Notes: generated from the sequence alone by a model not told the origin. Counted from the stretch's first letter, positions 1 to 9,130 are shown. The stretch is DNA of 64,000 nucleotides from an uncultured Pelagibacteraceae bacterium (GCA_902612235.1 CACMCJ010000003.1:30324-94323), one strand, 5' to 3'. Translations and numbers: made by a program.

Positions 1-1
1 T

Positions 2-889
2 GAATTTGTTATAGAAAAAGCAATTAAAGATAGCAATATTTCCTTAAGTGAAATAGATGGTGTAGCGGCAACAGCTGGACCGGGATTAATAGTTTGTTTA
101 ACAGTTGGACTAAATATAGGTAAAGCAATAGCAGGTTTTTCTAATAAACCATTTATAGCAGTAAATCATCTTGAAGGACATGCGCTTAGCCCTGGTCTTG
201 AGAAAAAGATTCAATTTCCGTATTTGCTCTTGTTAATTTCTGGTGGGCACAGTCAATTTTTAATTGTCCATGATATAAATAACTATGAACAGTTAGGCAC
301 AACTATAGATGATGCATTAGGTGAAGCCTTTGACAAAACAGCTAAAATGCTTGATTTAGGCTTTCCTGGAGGGCCAGCTGTAGAAAAGTTTTCTAAAGAA
401 GGTGACAAAAAATTTTTCAAACTACCAGAACCAATTATAAATAAAGCCGGATGTAATTTATCTTTCGCCGGACTTAAAACAGCTGTGTTGAGAGAATCAA
501 AAAAAATTAAAGATAATAAAAAATTAAAGTATAATCTTGCTGCTTCGTTCCAATACACAGTTAATAAAATTCTTTTTAAAAAAACAAAAATTGCTATTCA
601 AGAGTTCAGAAAAAGAATCAATAAAGAAAGACCTCAATTAATAGTAGCAGGAGGTGTAGCAGCAAATCAGTCTGTAAGGGAAAATTTTTACAAGCTATCA
701 AAAGAAATTAATTGCATAATAACGTTTCCTGATGTGAAATATTGTGGTGATAATGCTGCAATGATTGCTTGGGCAGGAATACAAAGATTTAAAAAAAAAT
801 TAATTGATGAGATTAATATCTCCGCAAAATCAAGGTGGCCATTAGATCCAGATGCACCTTATATGAAAGGTCCAGGGTTAAAATTATAA
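2..889 (+). CDS. tsaD: TsaD, tRNA N6-threonylcarbamoyladenosine transferase (5' end outside window)
   Basis: The reading frame is open from the first complete codon at base 2, so the gene begins upstream of the window. TsaD is the catalytic subunit that transfers the threonylcarbamoyl group to A37 of ANN-decoding tRNAs, working with TsaB and TsaE. The metal-binding H-x-E-G-H motif is visible as NHLEGHALSP near base 165, followed by LLLISGGHSQ and the ASKHA nucleotide-binding stretches (GEAFDKTAKMLDLGFPGGP, VAGGVAANQSVRENF, CGDNAAMIAWAG). The C-terminus looks complete. Its partner tsaB is also in this window, about 61 kb away. The stop TAA overlaps the start of the next gene (TAATG). In many alphaproteobacteria gpsA follows here; it is absent. 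Confidence 0.95.
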   Translation, partial: EFVIEKAIKDSNISLSEIDGVAATAGPGLIVCLTVGLNIGKAIAGFSNKPFIAVNHLEGHALSPGLEKKIQFPYLLLLISGGHSQFLIVHDINNYEQLGTTIDDALGEAFDKTAKMLDLGFPGGPAVEKFSKEGDKKFFKLPEPIINKAGCNLSFAGLKTAVLRESKKIKDNKKLKYNLAASFQYTVNKILFKKTKIAIQEFRKRINKERPQLIVAGGVAANQSVRENFYKLSKEINCIITFPDVKYCGDNAAMIAWAGIQRFKKKLIDEINISAKSRWPLDPDAPYMKGPGLKL

Positions 890-1302
890 TGAATTATTGG
901 TTACTAAAATCAGAGCCAGATGTTTGGTCTTTATCACAACAAAAAAAATCCGGTTTGAAAGGAGTTGCTTGGGATGGTGTCAGAAATTTTCAGGCTAGAA
1001 ACAATTTAAAAAAAATGGATGTGGGAGATCTATGTTTTTTCTATCATTCAAATATCGGAAAAGAGATTGTAGGGGTCGTAAAAGTCATTAAAAAAGCGTT
1101 TTTAGATAAAACCGATAAAAAGCAGAGATTTTTTGCTGTTCAGGTTAGGTTTGTAGAAGAATTTAAAACGCCTATTAAATTAGAAAAAATTAAAAAAATT
1201 AAGGCTATTTCTCATCTGCCGTTAATTAAACAAAGCAGGCTTTCAGTAATGCCTATAGACTATAAAAGCTGGAAAATTTTATATAAGATGGGTAATATCT
1301 AA
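889..1302 (+). CDS. EVE-domain protein (YTH-like fold)
   Basis: The 137-residue product is almost entirely one EVE domain. The opening MNYWLLKSEPDVWS, the segment WDGVRNFQARNNL and the stretch GDLCFFYHSNIGKEIVGVV are the family signature. EVE domains belong to the PUA/YTH superfamily and are thought to bind modified bases in nucleic acid; the cellular job of the stand-alone bacterial form is not settled. I chose the ATG at 889, which overlaps the tsaD stop by one base; a longer in-frame start at 835 would lie inside tsaD and is unlikely. Its place between tsaD and acs matches the alphaproteobacterial gene order with gpsA removed. Confidence 0.85.
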   Translation: MNYWLLKSEPDVWSLSQQKKSGLKGVAWDGVRNFQARNNLKKMDVGDLCFFYHSNIGKEIVGVVKVIKKAFLDKTDKKQRFFAVQVRFVEEFKTPIKLEKIKKIKAISHLPLIKQSRLSVMPIDYKSWKILYKMGNI

Positions 1303-1313
1303 ATAGATTTATT

Positions 1314-1320
1314 AAGGGGG
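1314..1320 (+). promoter_or_regulatory. Strong Shine-Dalgarno site of acs
   Basis: AAGGGGG lies four bases before the GTG at 1325. Clear Shine-Dalgarno sites are uncommon in this window, so this one matters: it fixes the acs start upstream of the basic tail and argues that the tail is really translated. Confidence 0.7.
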
Positions 1321-1324
1321 AGCA

Positions 1325-3460
1325 GTGGCAAAAAAAAAGAAAAAAATAAGAAAGAAAAATTCTCGAAAAAAAAATAAAAAAAGATTTAAAAAATCTAGAA
1401 AAAAAAGATCTAATCGAATTAGAAAAAAAAGGTCTAGAAGAACTAAAAAATTTAATAAAAAAAGAAAAAAAACAAAAAAAAAGCAAAATTTTAAATCTCC
1501 GATACAATCTAAAGATAGTGATGGAAATAGTGTATTTAAAGTGTCTGATAGTTGGTCAAATCACGCATATGTAAATGACTCAAAATACAAAAAGAAATAT
1601 AAGTTATCTATAAAAGAAAATGAAAAGTTCTGGGCAAAAGAAGGAAAGAGAATTTCTTGGATTAAAAAATACACAAAAATTAAGGATGTAAAATATAGTA
1701 AGGATGAAGTAAAAATAAAGTGGTATTATGACGGTACACTTAATGCCTCGGCTAATTGTATAGATAGGCATTTAAAAAAAAATCCAAAAAAAACAGCAAT
1801 CATTTGGGTCGGTGATGATCCTGCAGACTCTAAAAAAATCTCTTATAAAGAATTACACCAAAATGTATGCAAAGCTGCAAATGGCTTAAAGAGTATAGGA
1901 GTACAAAAAGGTGATAGAGTTACAATTTATCTTACAATGATTCCAGAACTTGCTTATGTAATGTTAGCTTGTGCAAGAATTGGTGCGATACATTCGATTA
2001 TTTTTGGTGGATTTTCACCAGACTCTATTGCTACAAGAATTAATGATTGTGAATCTGATTATCTTATAACTGCTGATGAAGGTATAAGAGGAGGAAAAAT
2101 AATTCCTTTAAAGAAAATTGCAGATGAAGCACTTTCTCAATGCCCTGACGTTAAAAAGTGTGTAGTTGTACAAAGAACCGGTAATCAAGTTGATTGGAAC
2201 AATGAAAGAGATATCTCATACAAAGAAATGATTTCTTCTGTATCAAATAAATGTGAACCGGAGGAGATGAACGCTGAAGATCCTTTGTTCATACTTTATA
2301 CATCTGGTTCTACTGGGAAACCCAAGGGGGTTTTACATACAACTGGGGGATACATGGTTTATGCCTCAATGACACACCAATATATTTTTGATTATAAATC
2401 TAATGATATTTATTGGTGCACTGCTGATATTGGTTGGGTAACAGGTCATAGCTATATAATTTATGGTCCACTTTCTAATGGAGCTACAACAATAATGTTT
2501 GAAGGTGTACCAAATTATCCAGATAGCTCTCGTTGGTGGCAAATTGTAGATAAATATAAAGTAAATATCTTTTATACCGCCCCTACAGCAATAAGGGCCT
2601 TGATGAGAGAAGGTGAGAAGCCTGTTAAAAAAACAAGCAGAAAATCATTAAAATTGCTGGGTACGGTTGGAGAGCCAATTAATCCAGAAGCTTGGATGTG
2701 GTATTACAAAACAGTTGGTGACTCTAGATGTCCAATTGTAGATACTTGGTGGCAAACAGAGACCGGAGGTATTTTAATAGCTCCTCAACCTGGAGCAATA
2801 GACTTAAAACCAGGTTCTGCTACTAAACCATTTTACGGCATTAAACCTTTATTAGTTGATAAAGATGGAAAGATTATAAAAGGTGAAGGTAAGGGAAGAT
2901 TATGTATGGCAAGTTCTTGGCCTGGCCAAATGAGAACAGTTTACGGAGATCATCAAAGATTTATTGATACTTATTTTTCTCAATTTGATGGTAAATACTT
3001 TACTGGTGACGGGTGCAGAAGAGATAAAGACGGGTACTACTGGATAACAGGTCGTGTTGACGATGTTATTATAGTATCAGGTCACAATCTTGGAACAGCT
3101 GAAATCGAAAGCGCTTTTGTGGCACATCCCAAGGTTGCTGAAGCAGCTGTAGTTGGTTTTCCTCATAGCATTAAGGGTAACGGATTATATTGTTATGTAA
3201 CATTAAATGTGGGTGAGCAACCAACTGGTGATTTGGAGAGAGATCTTAAACTTTGGGTTAGAAAACAAATTGGTCCAATTGCAACGCCTGATGTAGTTCA
3301 ATTTGCACCGGGTCTGCCAAAAACAAGATCAGGAAAAATTATGAGAAGAATTCTGAGAAAGATCGCTGCAAATGAGCCGGACAATTTAGGCGATGTTACT
3401 ACTTTAGCAGATCCAAGCGTAGTAGAGTCATTGATACAAAATAGGCAAAACAAAAATTAA
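1325..3460 (+). CDS. acs: Acetyl-CoA synthetase with a ~60-residue lysine/arginine-rich N-terminal tail
   Basis: AMP-forming acetate-CoA ligase: acetate + ATP + CoA to acetyl-CoA + AMP + PPi, in the cytoplasm. The 711-residue product carries the P-loop-like [15 protein letters not shown], the WWQTETGG motif, the TGDG/GRVDD hinge region and the C-terminal [11 protein letters not shown] whose lysine is the known acetylation target of this family. The normal Acs domain begins near residue 70 ([13 protein letters not shown]). Before it comes a tail in which 37 of the first 54 residues are Lys or Arg, with no acidic residue until about position 63. The start is a GTG behind a strong Shine-Dalgarno. 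The DUF4212/symporter operon downstream suggests joint acetate uptake and activation. The stop shares TTAA with the convergent gene. The tail's function is unknown; nucleic acid, membrane or polyphosphate binding are guesses. Confidence 0.96.
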   Translation: MAKKKKKIRKKNSRKKNKKRFKKSRKKRSNRIRKKRSRRTKKFNKKRKKTKKKQNFKSPIQSKDSDGNSVFKVSDSWSNHAYVNDSKYKKKYKLSIKENEKFWAKEGKRISWIKKYTKIKDVKYSKDEVKIKWYYDGTLNASANCIDRHLKKNPKKTAIIWVGDDPADSKKISYKELHQNVCKAANGLKSIGVQKGDRVTIYLTMIPELAYVMLACARIGAIHSIIFGGFSPDSIATRINDCESDYLITADEGIRGGKIIPLKKIADEALSQCPDVKKCVVVQRTGNQVDWNNERDISYKEMISSVSNKCEPEEMNAEDPLFILYTSGSTGKPKGVLHTTGGYMVYASMTHQYIFDYKSNDIYWCTADIGWVTGHSYIIYGPLSNGATTIMFEGVPNYPDSSRWWQIVDKYKVNIFYTAPTAIRALMREGEKPVKKTSRKSLKLLGTVGEPINPEAWMWYYKTVGDSRCPIVDTWWQTETGGILIAPQPGAIDLKPGSATKPFYGIKPLLVDKDGKIIKGEGKGRLCMASSWPGQMRTVYGDHQRFIDTYFSQFDGKYFTGDGCRRDKDGYYWITGRVDDVIIVSGHNLGTAEIESAFVAHPKVAEAAVVGFPHSIKGNGLYCYVTLNVGEQPTGDLERDLKLWVRKQIGPIATPDVVQFAPGLPKTRSGKIMRRILRKIAANEPDNLGDVTTLADPSVVESLIQNRQNKN

Positions 3461-4086
3461 TTAAAATTAAGATTTTTAGTAAACTTCTTAAAATCATTTT
3501 CAACTAGGTTCCATTTTAATTTTATTGAATTCAAAACAATTTCTTTGTCCAAAACTTTAAGTTCATCAGCTATCGGAGCCCAATTATAGAGTGCTAAACC
3601 ACTATCTTCAAATGGTTTCTCAAAATGATATTTGTTCCAATTTATAATTTTAAATTTTTTTTCAAATTCTTCTAAAATATCTTGACCGATTTGTTTGCTT
3701 AAACCATTTTTAAATTCACTATTAATAATTTTTTCAAAAATTTTTTTTGCATCATTTTGTTTTAAGTTTTTTTGATCAATTAAATAGGAAAAAGTGTAAA
3801 AAGTTAAATCTAAAATAGCTGAAACATATATATTCCATTTTGCTATATTTGTGGACTCAGCAAATTTTTCATCTTGAATCATTGATACATATCTTGTGCC
3901 GATTCTTGTTTTTAAATATCCATACAAAGTTGTTTGTGTGACATGGGCTGCTCTTTCTTGAATAAATCTCTCTAAATCATCTATTGAATTAATTGTAGAA
4001 AACTTACTTGTAATTTTTCTCATAGGAAAAAAATACTCACCCATGATTTTTATCGTATTTAAGATATTTTTAAGATTCAATTTCAC
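3457..4086 (-). CDS. Conserved alphaproteobacterial protein of unknown function
   Basis: The 209-residue soluble protein has no motif I can tie to a function. The stretch [21 protein letters not shown], followed by [11 protein letters not shown] and INIAKW-like sequence, recalls a conserved hypothetical family that I associate with alphaproteobacterial genomes; no signal peptide or membrane helix is evident. It lies on the opposite strand between acs and the symporter operon, with its stop codon overlapping that of acs (TTAA at 3457-3460) and its start facing the symporter promoter region. It may be expressed divergently from that region. Confidence applies to the gene being real, not to a role. 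Confidence 0.8.
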   Translation of the reverse strand: MKLNLKNILNTIKIMGEYFFPMRKITSKFSTINSIDDLERFIQERAAHVTQTTLYGYLKTRIGTRYVSMIQDEKFAESTNIAKWNIYVSAILDLTFYTFSYLIDQKNLKQNDAKKIFEKIINSEFKNGLSKQIGQDILEEFEKKFKIINWNKYHFEKPFEDSGLALYNWAPIADELKVLDKEIVLNSIKLKWNLVENDFKKFTKNLNFN

Positions 4087-4204
4087 GTTGTATTACAAAA
4101 AACCTGTGTTTATGGTACTTTGAAGCATTTTATCATTATTTAAAAGGACCTTTTTTCTCTTTTAATTAACCTTCATATGAGTATGATCTTTCCCATTAAT
4201 TAAT

Positions 4205-4222
4205 ACTTTTTACGTAAAAAGT
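4205..4222. promoter_or_regulatory. 18-bp perfect palindrome upstream of the symporter operon (candidate operator)
   Basis: ACTTTTTACGTAAAAAGT is a perfect inverted repeat with no spacer, centred on TACGTA. It sits just before the Shine-Dalgarno-like run AAAAAAGGGGGAA (4225-4237) of the DUF4212 gene. A loop-free palindrome suits a dimeric DNA-binding protein better than an RNA hairpin. The regulator is unknown. Confidence 0.45.
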
Positions 4223-4238
4223 TAAAAAAGGGGGAAAT

Positions 4239-4496
4239 ATGTCAAACAAAGACGCATATTGGGCGAAAACCAAAAACCACATGATAGTTACATTGGTTCT
4301 TTGGGCTTTCTTCTCATTAGTCATATTCATGTTCGGTACTGAACTGAACACGATGTCTTTTCTTGGCTATCCATTAGCATATTACATGACGGCGCAAGGT
4401 TCACTTCTTGCCTTTGTAGTAATGTTATTCTGGACTGCTAACAAACAGGAAAAGATTGACGAAGAACATGGGTTCTCAGAAAGAGAGGAGGACTAA
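4239..4496 (+). CDS. DUF4212 small subunit of a sodium:solute symporter
   Basis: The 85-residue membrane protein has two predicted helices (roughly residues 16-36 and 46-66) and the family pattern of a short aromatic N-terminus (AYWAKTKNHM) and an acidic C-terminus. DUF4212 proteins are encoded immediately before a large sodium:solute symporter and are regarded as its small subunit. A GGGGG-containing Shine-Dalgarno lies a few bases upstream. The stop overlaps the ATG of the symporter (TAATG), so the two are translated together. Codons ending in C are more frequent here than in most of the window, which hints at high expression. Confidence 0.85.
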   Translation: MSNKDAYWAKTKNHMIVTLVLWAFFSLVIFMFGTELNTMSFLGYPLAYYMTAQGSLLAFVVMLFWTANKQEKIDEEHGFSEREED

Positions 4497-6355
4497 TGGA
4501 CTTTAAAGGTGGATTTATAAAAAATCTTCCAAAGATATATGGTCTCTACACTGGAGGTTTTGCAGTATTCATTTTAATAATGGCTATTGCAGAACAAGCA
4601 GGTGTATCTGCAAAAAACATCGGGGTGATGTTTGTTGCTTTTACCGTTTTGATTTATGCCTTAATTGGTTATTTATCAAGAACAATCCAAGTAGATGCTT
4701 ATTATGTTGCTGGAAGACAAGTGCCAACCGTATTTAACGGAATGGCAACTGCAGCTGACTGGATGTCAGGTGCATCATTCGTAGCCTTAGCGGGTGGAGT
4801 ATACTTTGGTGGCTATACTTATATGGCTTTCTTAGTAGGTTGGACAGGCGGATACGTGCTTGTAGCAACTTTAATGGCTCCGTACCTAAGAAAATTTGGA
4901 TGTTACACAGTTCCTGATTTTATTGGAACACGATATGGCGGTAACCTAGTAAGAGCTTGCGCAGTATTCGTGTTATTCATAGCATCATTTACTTACGTAA
5001 CAGCACAAATTAACGCTACGGGAACAATTGCTTCTAGAGCTCTTGGAATTCCGTTCGAAGCAGGAGTATGGGTTGGATTAATAAGTATCTTAATCTGTTC
5101 AATGCTTGGGGGAATGAGAGCCGTAACTTGGACTCAGGTTGCTCAGTACATTGTATTAATCATTGCTTACCTAATTCCAGTATTCTGGATAAGTAATAAA
5201 GTAGGTGGAGGAGTTTTCCCTCACTTAATGTTAGGTGATGAAGTTGCAAGACTTGGTGAACTTGAACAACAGTTTGGACTAGTTAAAAACAGCGCCGCAG
5301 ATATGAAAGCAGCTGGAGTACCGGGGGGATTAAAATATATCTCTGGAACTCACTCTGGAGTACCTGAAGGTGGAATGGCTGTCTGGAAATACTTATCATT
5401 AGCGATTTGTATGATGGTAGGAACTGCATCGTTACCTCATATCTTAATGAGATACTTTACAACTCCTTCTGTTAGAGCAGCAAGAAAATCAGTAGCATGG
5501 TCGCTATTCTTTATTTTCTTACTTTACTCTTCAGCGCCTATGTTAGCGACATTGTCTAAGTTGGCATTAATGGATCCAAATCTACCAACTGGAATTATTG
5601 GAAAATCTATTTCTGATGTTCAGTCGATAGAATGGGTGCAAAGATGGTCTGAAGTTAAACAAGTATTTATCGCAGACTTTAATGGTGACGGTATACTTCA
5701 GTTGAACGAATGGTTCATGAGAGGTGACGTTGTAGTATTAGCTACTCCAGAAGTAGCGGGACTACCGTTCGTAATCTCAGGCCTTGTGTTTGCTGGTGGT
5801 ATGGCTGCTGCCATGTCAACTGCTGACGGTCTTGTGTTAGCGATATCAAATGCTTTATCTCATGATATTTACTACAAAATCATAGACCCTAAAGCTGATA
5901 CTGCTAAAAGACTTTTAGTTGCGCGTGTGCTTCTAGTAATAATTGGAGCCGCAGGTGCTTATATAGCCTCTTTCAGGTTAACAAGTATCTTAGGTTCAGT
6001 TGCATGGGCATTTGACTTTGCTATGTCAGGCCTTTTCTTCCCACTTGTACTTGGAGTATGGTGGAAGAGAGCTACTAGACAAGGTGCAATCGCTGGTATA
6101 ATGGCAGGAATTATTTCAGGAACAGTTTACTTAACGTGGGTGTTCCCTAAATTCTCAGTGCCAATATGGGGCGGAGTAAATACTCCTTTCTTGGGTATTG
6201 ATCACTTAAGATTTGGATTAATTGGTGCACCAATTTGTTTAGTTGTTATGGTTGTTGTTAGTTTAATGACAAAAGAACCAGATGCAGCTACTCAAAAAAT
6301 GGTAGATGATACTAGAATACCTACAGGTAAAGCTATCTTAGGTAAGCAACACTAG
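4496..6355 (+). CDS. Sodium:solute symporter, acetate/organic-acid type (ActP/VC_2705-like)
   Basis: This 619-residue member of the SSS family has about 13 hydrophobic segments. YYVAGRQVPTVFNGMATAADWMSGASF is the conserved N-terminal signature and GGMAAAMSTADGLVLAISNALSHDIYYK is the sodium-binding helix region. With DUF4212 in front it fits the subfamily associated with acs genes; likely substrates are acetate or other short carboxylates, which is inference. The long loop after the middle helices carries DFNGDGILQLNE (residues 394-405), a textbook EF-hand-type calcium loop. A strong intrinsic terminator follows. Codon use is richer in C-ending codons than in neighbouring genes, suggesting high expression. 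Confidence 0.9.
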   Translation: MDFKGGFIKNLPKIYGLYTGGFAVFILIMAIAEQAGVSAKNIGVMFVAFTVLIYALIGYLSRTIQVDAYYVAGRQVPTVFNGMATAADWMSGASFVALAGGVYFGGYTYMAFLVGWTGGYVLVATLMAPYLRKFGCYTVPDFIGTRYGGNLVRACAVFVLFIASFTYVTAQINATGTIASRALGIPFEAGVWVGLISILICSMLGGMRAVTWTQVAQYIVLIIAYLIPVFWISNKVGGGVFPHLMLGDEVARLGELEQQFGLVKNSAADMKAAGVPGGLKYISGTHSGVPEGGMAVWKYLSLAICMMVGTASLPHILMRYFTTPSVRAARKSVAWSLFFIFLLYSSAPMLATLSKLALMDPNLPTGIIGKSISDVQSIEWVQRWSEVKQVFIADFNGDGILQLNEWFMRGDVVVLATPEVAGLPFVISGLVFAGGMAAAMSTADGLVLAISNALSHDIYYKIIDPKADTAKRLLVARVLLVIIGAAGAYIASFRLTSILGSVAWAFDFAMSGLFFPLVLGVWWKRATRQGAIAGIMAGIISGTVYLTWVFPKFSVPIWGGVNTPFLGIDHLRFGLIGAPICLVVMVVVSLMTKEPDAATQKMVDDTRIPTGKAILGKQH

Positions 6356-6377
6356 TTAAGATTAAATTTAATAATTA

Positions 6378-6407
6378 AAGGGGCGATTTTTTCGCCCCTT
6401 TTTTTTT
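6378..6407 (+). terminator. Intrinsic terminator of the symporter operon
   Basis: A 9-bp stem, AAGGGGCGA (6378-6386) paired with TCGCCCCTT (6392-6400), a five-T loop and a run of T after the stem (to 6407). It lies 22 bases after the symporter stop. Confidence 0.9.
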
Positions 6408-6432
6408 ACTTAAATAATGTTATTGTTTGAAT

Positions 6433-6768
6433 ATGATACCTACATGGGCGATTGTACTAGATTATATACTTGGAATGATTATGTGGACTCTAATTGGTAG
6501 AGCTGCAATGAATATTTTTCAAAGAGAGGACTCAAACTTTTTTTTTATGAGAGTGTTCGTAAAATACACGAATCCTATTATAAAATTATTTAAACCTATT
6601 ACACCAAGCTTTTTATTTGGGGGTTTCATCGCCCTTTATGTAGCCTGGTTTTTTTACTTGTTTAGATTTTACGCAATGCCCTATTTACTTGGGTATGATG
6701 TTTGGGGGATGCTGGCTTTTCCTTTAGAAAGTGATTTCTCAAAACAACTCTATCAACTGTTTAATTAA
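6433..6768 (+). CDS. Small membrane protein resembling the YggT family
   Basis: The product of about 111 residues has an N-terminal helix (residues 5-25) and further hydrophobic segments around residues 55-85. The segment KYTNPIIKLFKPITPSF resembles the proline/arginine linker of YggT-type proteins, so membership is plausible but not certain. The frame could also begin at the TTG two codons upstream (6427). No function is proposed. It stands alone between a terminator and the rpe promoter. Confidence 0.65.
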   Translation: MIPTWAIVLDYILGMIMWTLIGRAAMNIFQREDSNFFFMRVFVKYTNPIIKLFKPITPSFLFGGFIALYVAWFFYLFRFYAMPYLLGYDVWGMLAFPLESDFSKQLYQLFN

Positions 6769-6780
6769 CAGTTTATTTTT

Positions 6781-6808
6781 TTGACAAATTTATTGATTAA
6801 AATATAAA
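6781..6808 (+). promoter_or_regulatory. Sigma70-type promoter of rpe, apparently leaderless
   Basis: A consensus -35 TTGACA (6781-6786) and a -10 TATAAA (6803-6808) are separated by 16 bases. The rpe ATG starts at 6815, where transcription would be expected to begin, so the mRNA may have no leader. Confidence 0.6.
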
Positions 6809-6814
6809 TAAGTA

Positions 6815-7477
6815 ATGAGTAATCTTATTAAAATATCACCATCTATTTTATCCGCAGATTTTAGCAAATTAGGGGACGAGGTCATAGCTTTAGAGAAGGC
6901 AGGTGCAGATTACATACACATTGATGTTATGGATGGACATTTTGTTCCCAATTTGACTATTGGTCCAGAAGTTATAAAAAAATTAAGACCCCTGACCAAA
7001 AAAACATTTGATGTTCATCTAATGATTTCTCCAGTTGATAACTTTATAAAAGATTTTTCAAAAGCAGGCGCTGACATAATTACTTTTCATCCCGAGGCAA
7101 CTCCAGATATATCCAATACAATAGATTTAATTAAAAAAGAGGGAAAGAAAGTTGGCATCTCGTTAAAACCTAAGTCAAAACTAGAGTTAATAGAAAAATA
7201 TATAGATCGGGTTGATTTGATATTAATCATGAGTGTTGAACCTGGATTTGGAGGTCAGAAATTTATGCCTGAAGTTTTAGATAAAACAAAAAAAGTAAAA
7301 GAAATTATTGATAAAAAAGAACTTAAAATAGATATTGAAATAGATGGAGGAATAAATTTTGAAAATTGCTCTAGCGCTAAAAAAGCAGGAGCTAATGTTA
7401 TAGTTTCTGGCTCTACGATTTTTAGAGAAAATCAAGGTGATTTAAAAAAAAATATAGGAATTCTGAGAACAAATTAA
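6815..7477 (+). CDS. rpe: Ribulose-phosphate 3-epimerase
   Basis: Interconverts ribulose 5-phosphate and xylulose 5-phosphate in the pentose phosphate pathway. The 220-residue TIM barrel shows the full signature: ISPSILSADFSKLGDE at the start, HIDVMDGHFVPNLTIGP with metal ligands, FDVHLMI, SVEPGFGGQKF and the C-terminal DGGIN. Length is normal. It heads a group rpe - heparinase-like - purH that is recognisable in other alphaproteobacteria. The ATG lies six bases after a consensus -10, so initiation may be leaderless. Confidence 0.97.
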   Translation: MSNLIKISPSILSADFSKLGDEVIALEKAGADYIHIDVMDGHFVPNLTIGPEVIKKLRPLTKKTFDVHLMISPVDNFIKDFSKAGADIITFHPEATPDISNTIDLIKKEGKKVGISLKPKSKLELIEKYIDRVDLILIMSVEPGFGGQKFMPEVLDKTKKVKEIIDKKELKIDIEIDGGINFENCSSAKKAGANVIVSGSTIFRENQGDLKKNIGILRTN

Positions 7478-7480
7478 TAG

Positions 7481-9130
7481 ATGTTTAATATAAGAAGTAT
7501 CTATTTCTACTTTTTAGCTATTCAAATAAGTTTAATTAAATTAATTAAAAAAATCTATTTTACTACAAACTTTTATAATAAATCGTTAAAATCTAAAACT
7601 CCTCAACAGTTTTATTTTCACCCTAATCCTTTTTTGCTGACTTCTATAACTAATTATACGAAGCACTCATTTAAAGTAAGCAGTATTGACCCGACCACTT
7701 TTTGGCAGATAAAAAAAAATTCTTTTGAAGAGAGAGAAATACATAGTTTTTTATGGTTAAATCTTATTGATAGAAAACATGACGGAAAATCTTTGCAAAA
7801 AATAATTGATTTATGGATTATTAAAAATGGAAATTATAAAAGAAATATTTGGGAAACCTCAGTATTAAGTAAAAGAATTATAAGTTGGATCTTAAATGTT
7901 GATATAATTTTAAATAACGGCTCATTTTATTTTAAGAGAAGTTTTTTGAACAGCATAACTTCTCAAACTAATCATTTAAAAAAAAATATAACTTTTGAAA
8001 AAAATTATATTAAGAGGTTAGAGATACTTACTGCTCTTATTTTATCAGGGTTAGTTTTTAAAGAGTATATTAGTAATTTTGATATTAGCATTAAAGAACT
8101 CGAAAAATTAATTAAGGAACATTTTGATAAAGACGGTTTTCCTTTAACAAGAAATCCAAGTGATTTAATCTTTTTCTGTAAATATCTGATTCTTTGTAAA
8201 GAGTGCATCAAAGATGCTCAAAAGTATGTACCAGATTTCTTAGAGTCTATAATTGAAAAAAATCTTAATTGCATTAAAAACATTACAACTCCTAATAATC
8301 AAATACCATTATTTAACGGTGGAAAAGAAGATAATCTAGAAAAATTCAAAAAATTTCTTAATGAGCTTAATTATAAATTTAAGAATAAGAAAAATTTAAT
8401 AGGGGGTATTCATTTATTTTCTACAAAAAATAATGCGATTTTTTTTGATGTTGGTGAGCCCCCTGGTAAAGGGTTTTCTACAAGTTATCAATCAGGTCCG
8501 CTTTCTTTTGAGTTTTATTTAGACGGTAAAAAAATAATTACTAACTGCGGTTTTGGTTCAAATATTTCGTCTAAAGCAGAATTATTAAGCCGTTTGACTT
8601 CGGCTCAATCAACTTTAACATTAAATGATACCTCTATTACTAAGTTTGAGAGAAATAAATTAATAAATAAAATATTTGGTAATTCAATCAAAAATAATTT
8701 TAAGATTAATAATCTAAATTTTGAAGATAACAAGAATTATGTAAGATTTATCGCTTCACATACTGGTTATGAAAAAATATTTGGATGTCTGCATACCCGG
8801 GAAATTACTATTGACAAAAAAACAGGGCAATTAAAAGGTTTAGATGAAATTAAAAAAAAAGTTGAAGATGGAAAACCCATTAATTATAGTTTTAGATTTC
8901 ATTTATACCCGGGTTTAACTGCTGTAAAAACAATGGGTGGTGACAGTGTTTTAATCCAAATTTCAAAAAATAAATCACTTATTTTTAGAGTTATTGAAGA
9001 GAACATAGTATTAGAGAAGAGTATATTTTTAGGCAGGAATAGAATATTAGATAATACTTGTATTACAATTTCAGGTAATTTAGTTAATAAAAATAAATCT
9101 TTTAATTGGGAAATTATAAAAAAAACGTAA
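7481..9130 (+). CDS. Heparinase II/III-like family protein
   Basis: The 549-residue product has an alpha-helical N-terminal half rich in Lys/Asn/Phe and a beta-rich C-terminal half with FDVGEPPGKGFSTSYQSGPLSFEFY, IITNCGFG and SAQSTLTLNDTS, the signature of the heparinase II/III-like fold. Its position between rpe and purH is the usual one in alphaproteobacteria. Whether it cleaves a polysaccharide is unknown; in this genomic setting it is thought to be linked to cell-envelope sugars. No clear signal peptide is seen, though the first 25 residues are hydrophobic and basic. It starts three bases after the rpe stop. Base composition is especially AT-rich. Confidence 0.85.
   Translation: MFNIRSIYFYFLAIQISLIKLIKKIYFTTNFYNKSLKSKTPQQFYFHPNPFLLTSITNYTKHSFKVSSIDPTTFWQIKKNSFEEREIHSFLWLNLIDRKHDGKSLQKIIDLWIIKNGNYKRNIWETSVLSKRIISWILNVDIILNNGSFYFKRSFLNSITSQTNHLKKNITFEKNYIKRLEILTALILSGLVFKEYISNFDISIKELEKLIKEHFDKDGFPLTRNPSDLIFFCKYLILCKECIKDAQKYVPDFLESIIEKNLNCIKNITTPNNQIPLFNGGKEDNLEKFKKFLNELNYKFKNKKNLIGGIHLFSTKNNAIFFDVGEPPGKGFSTSYQSGPLSFEFYLDGKKIITNCGFGSNISSKAELLSRLTSAQSTLTLNDTSITKFERNKLINKIFGNSIKNNFKINNLNFEDNKNYVRFIASHTGYEKIFGCLHTREITIDKKTGQLKGLDEIKKKVEDGKPINYSFRFHLYPGLTAVKTMGGDSVLIQISKNKSLIFRVIEENIVLEKSIFLGRNRILDNTCITISGNLVNKNKSFNWEIIKKT

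Noticed and set aside
4143..4155. AAAAGGACCTTTT as a terminator
   Set aside because: A one-base centre cannot form an RNA loop and the position is upstream of a gene, not after one; it is more likely chance.
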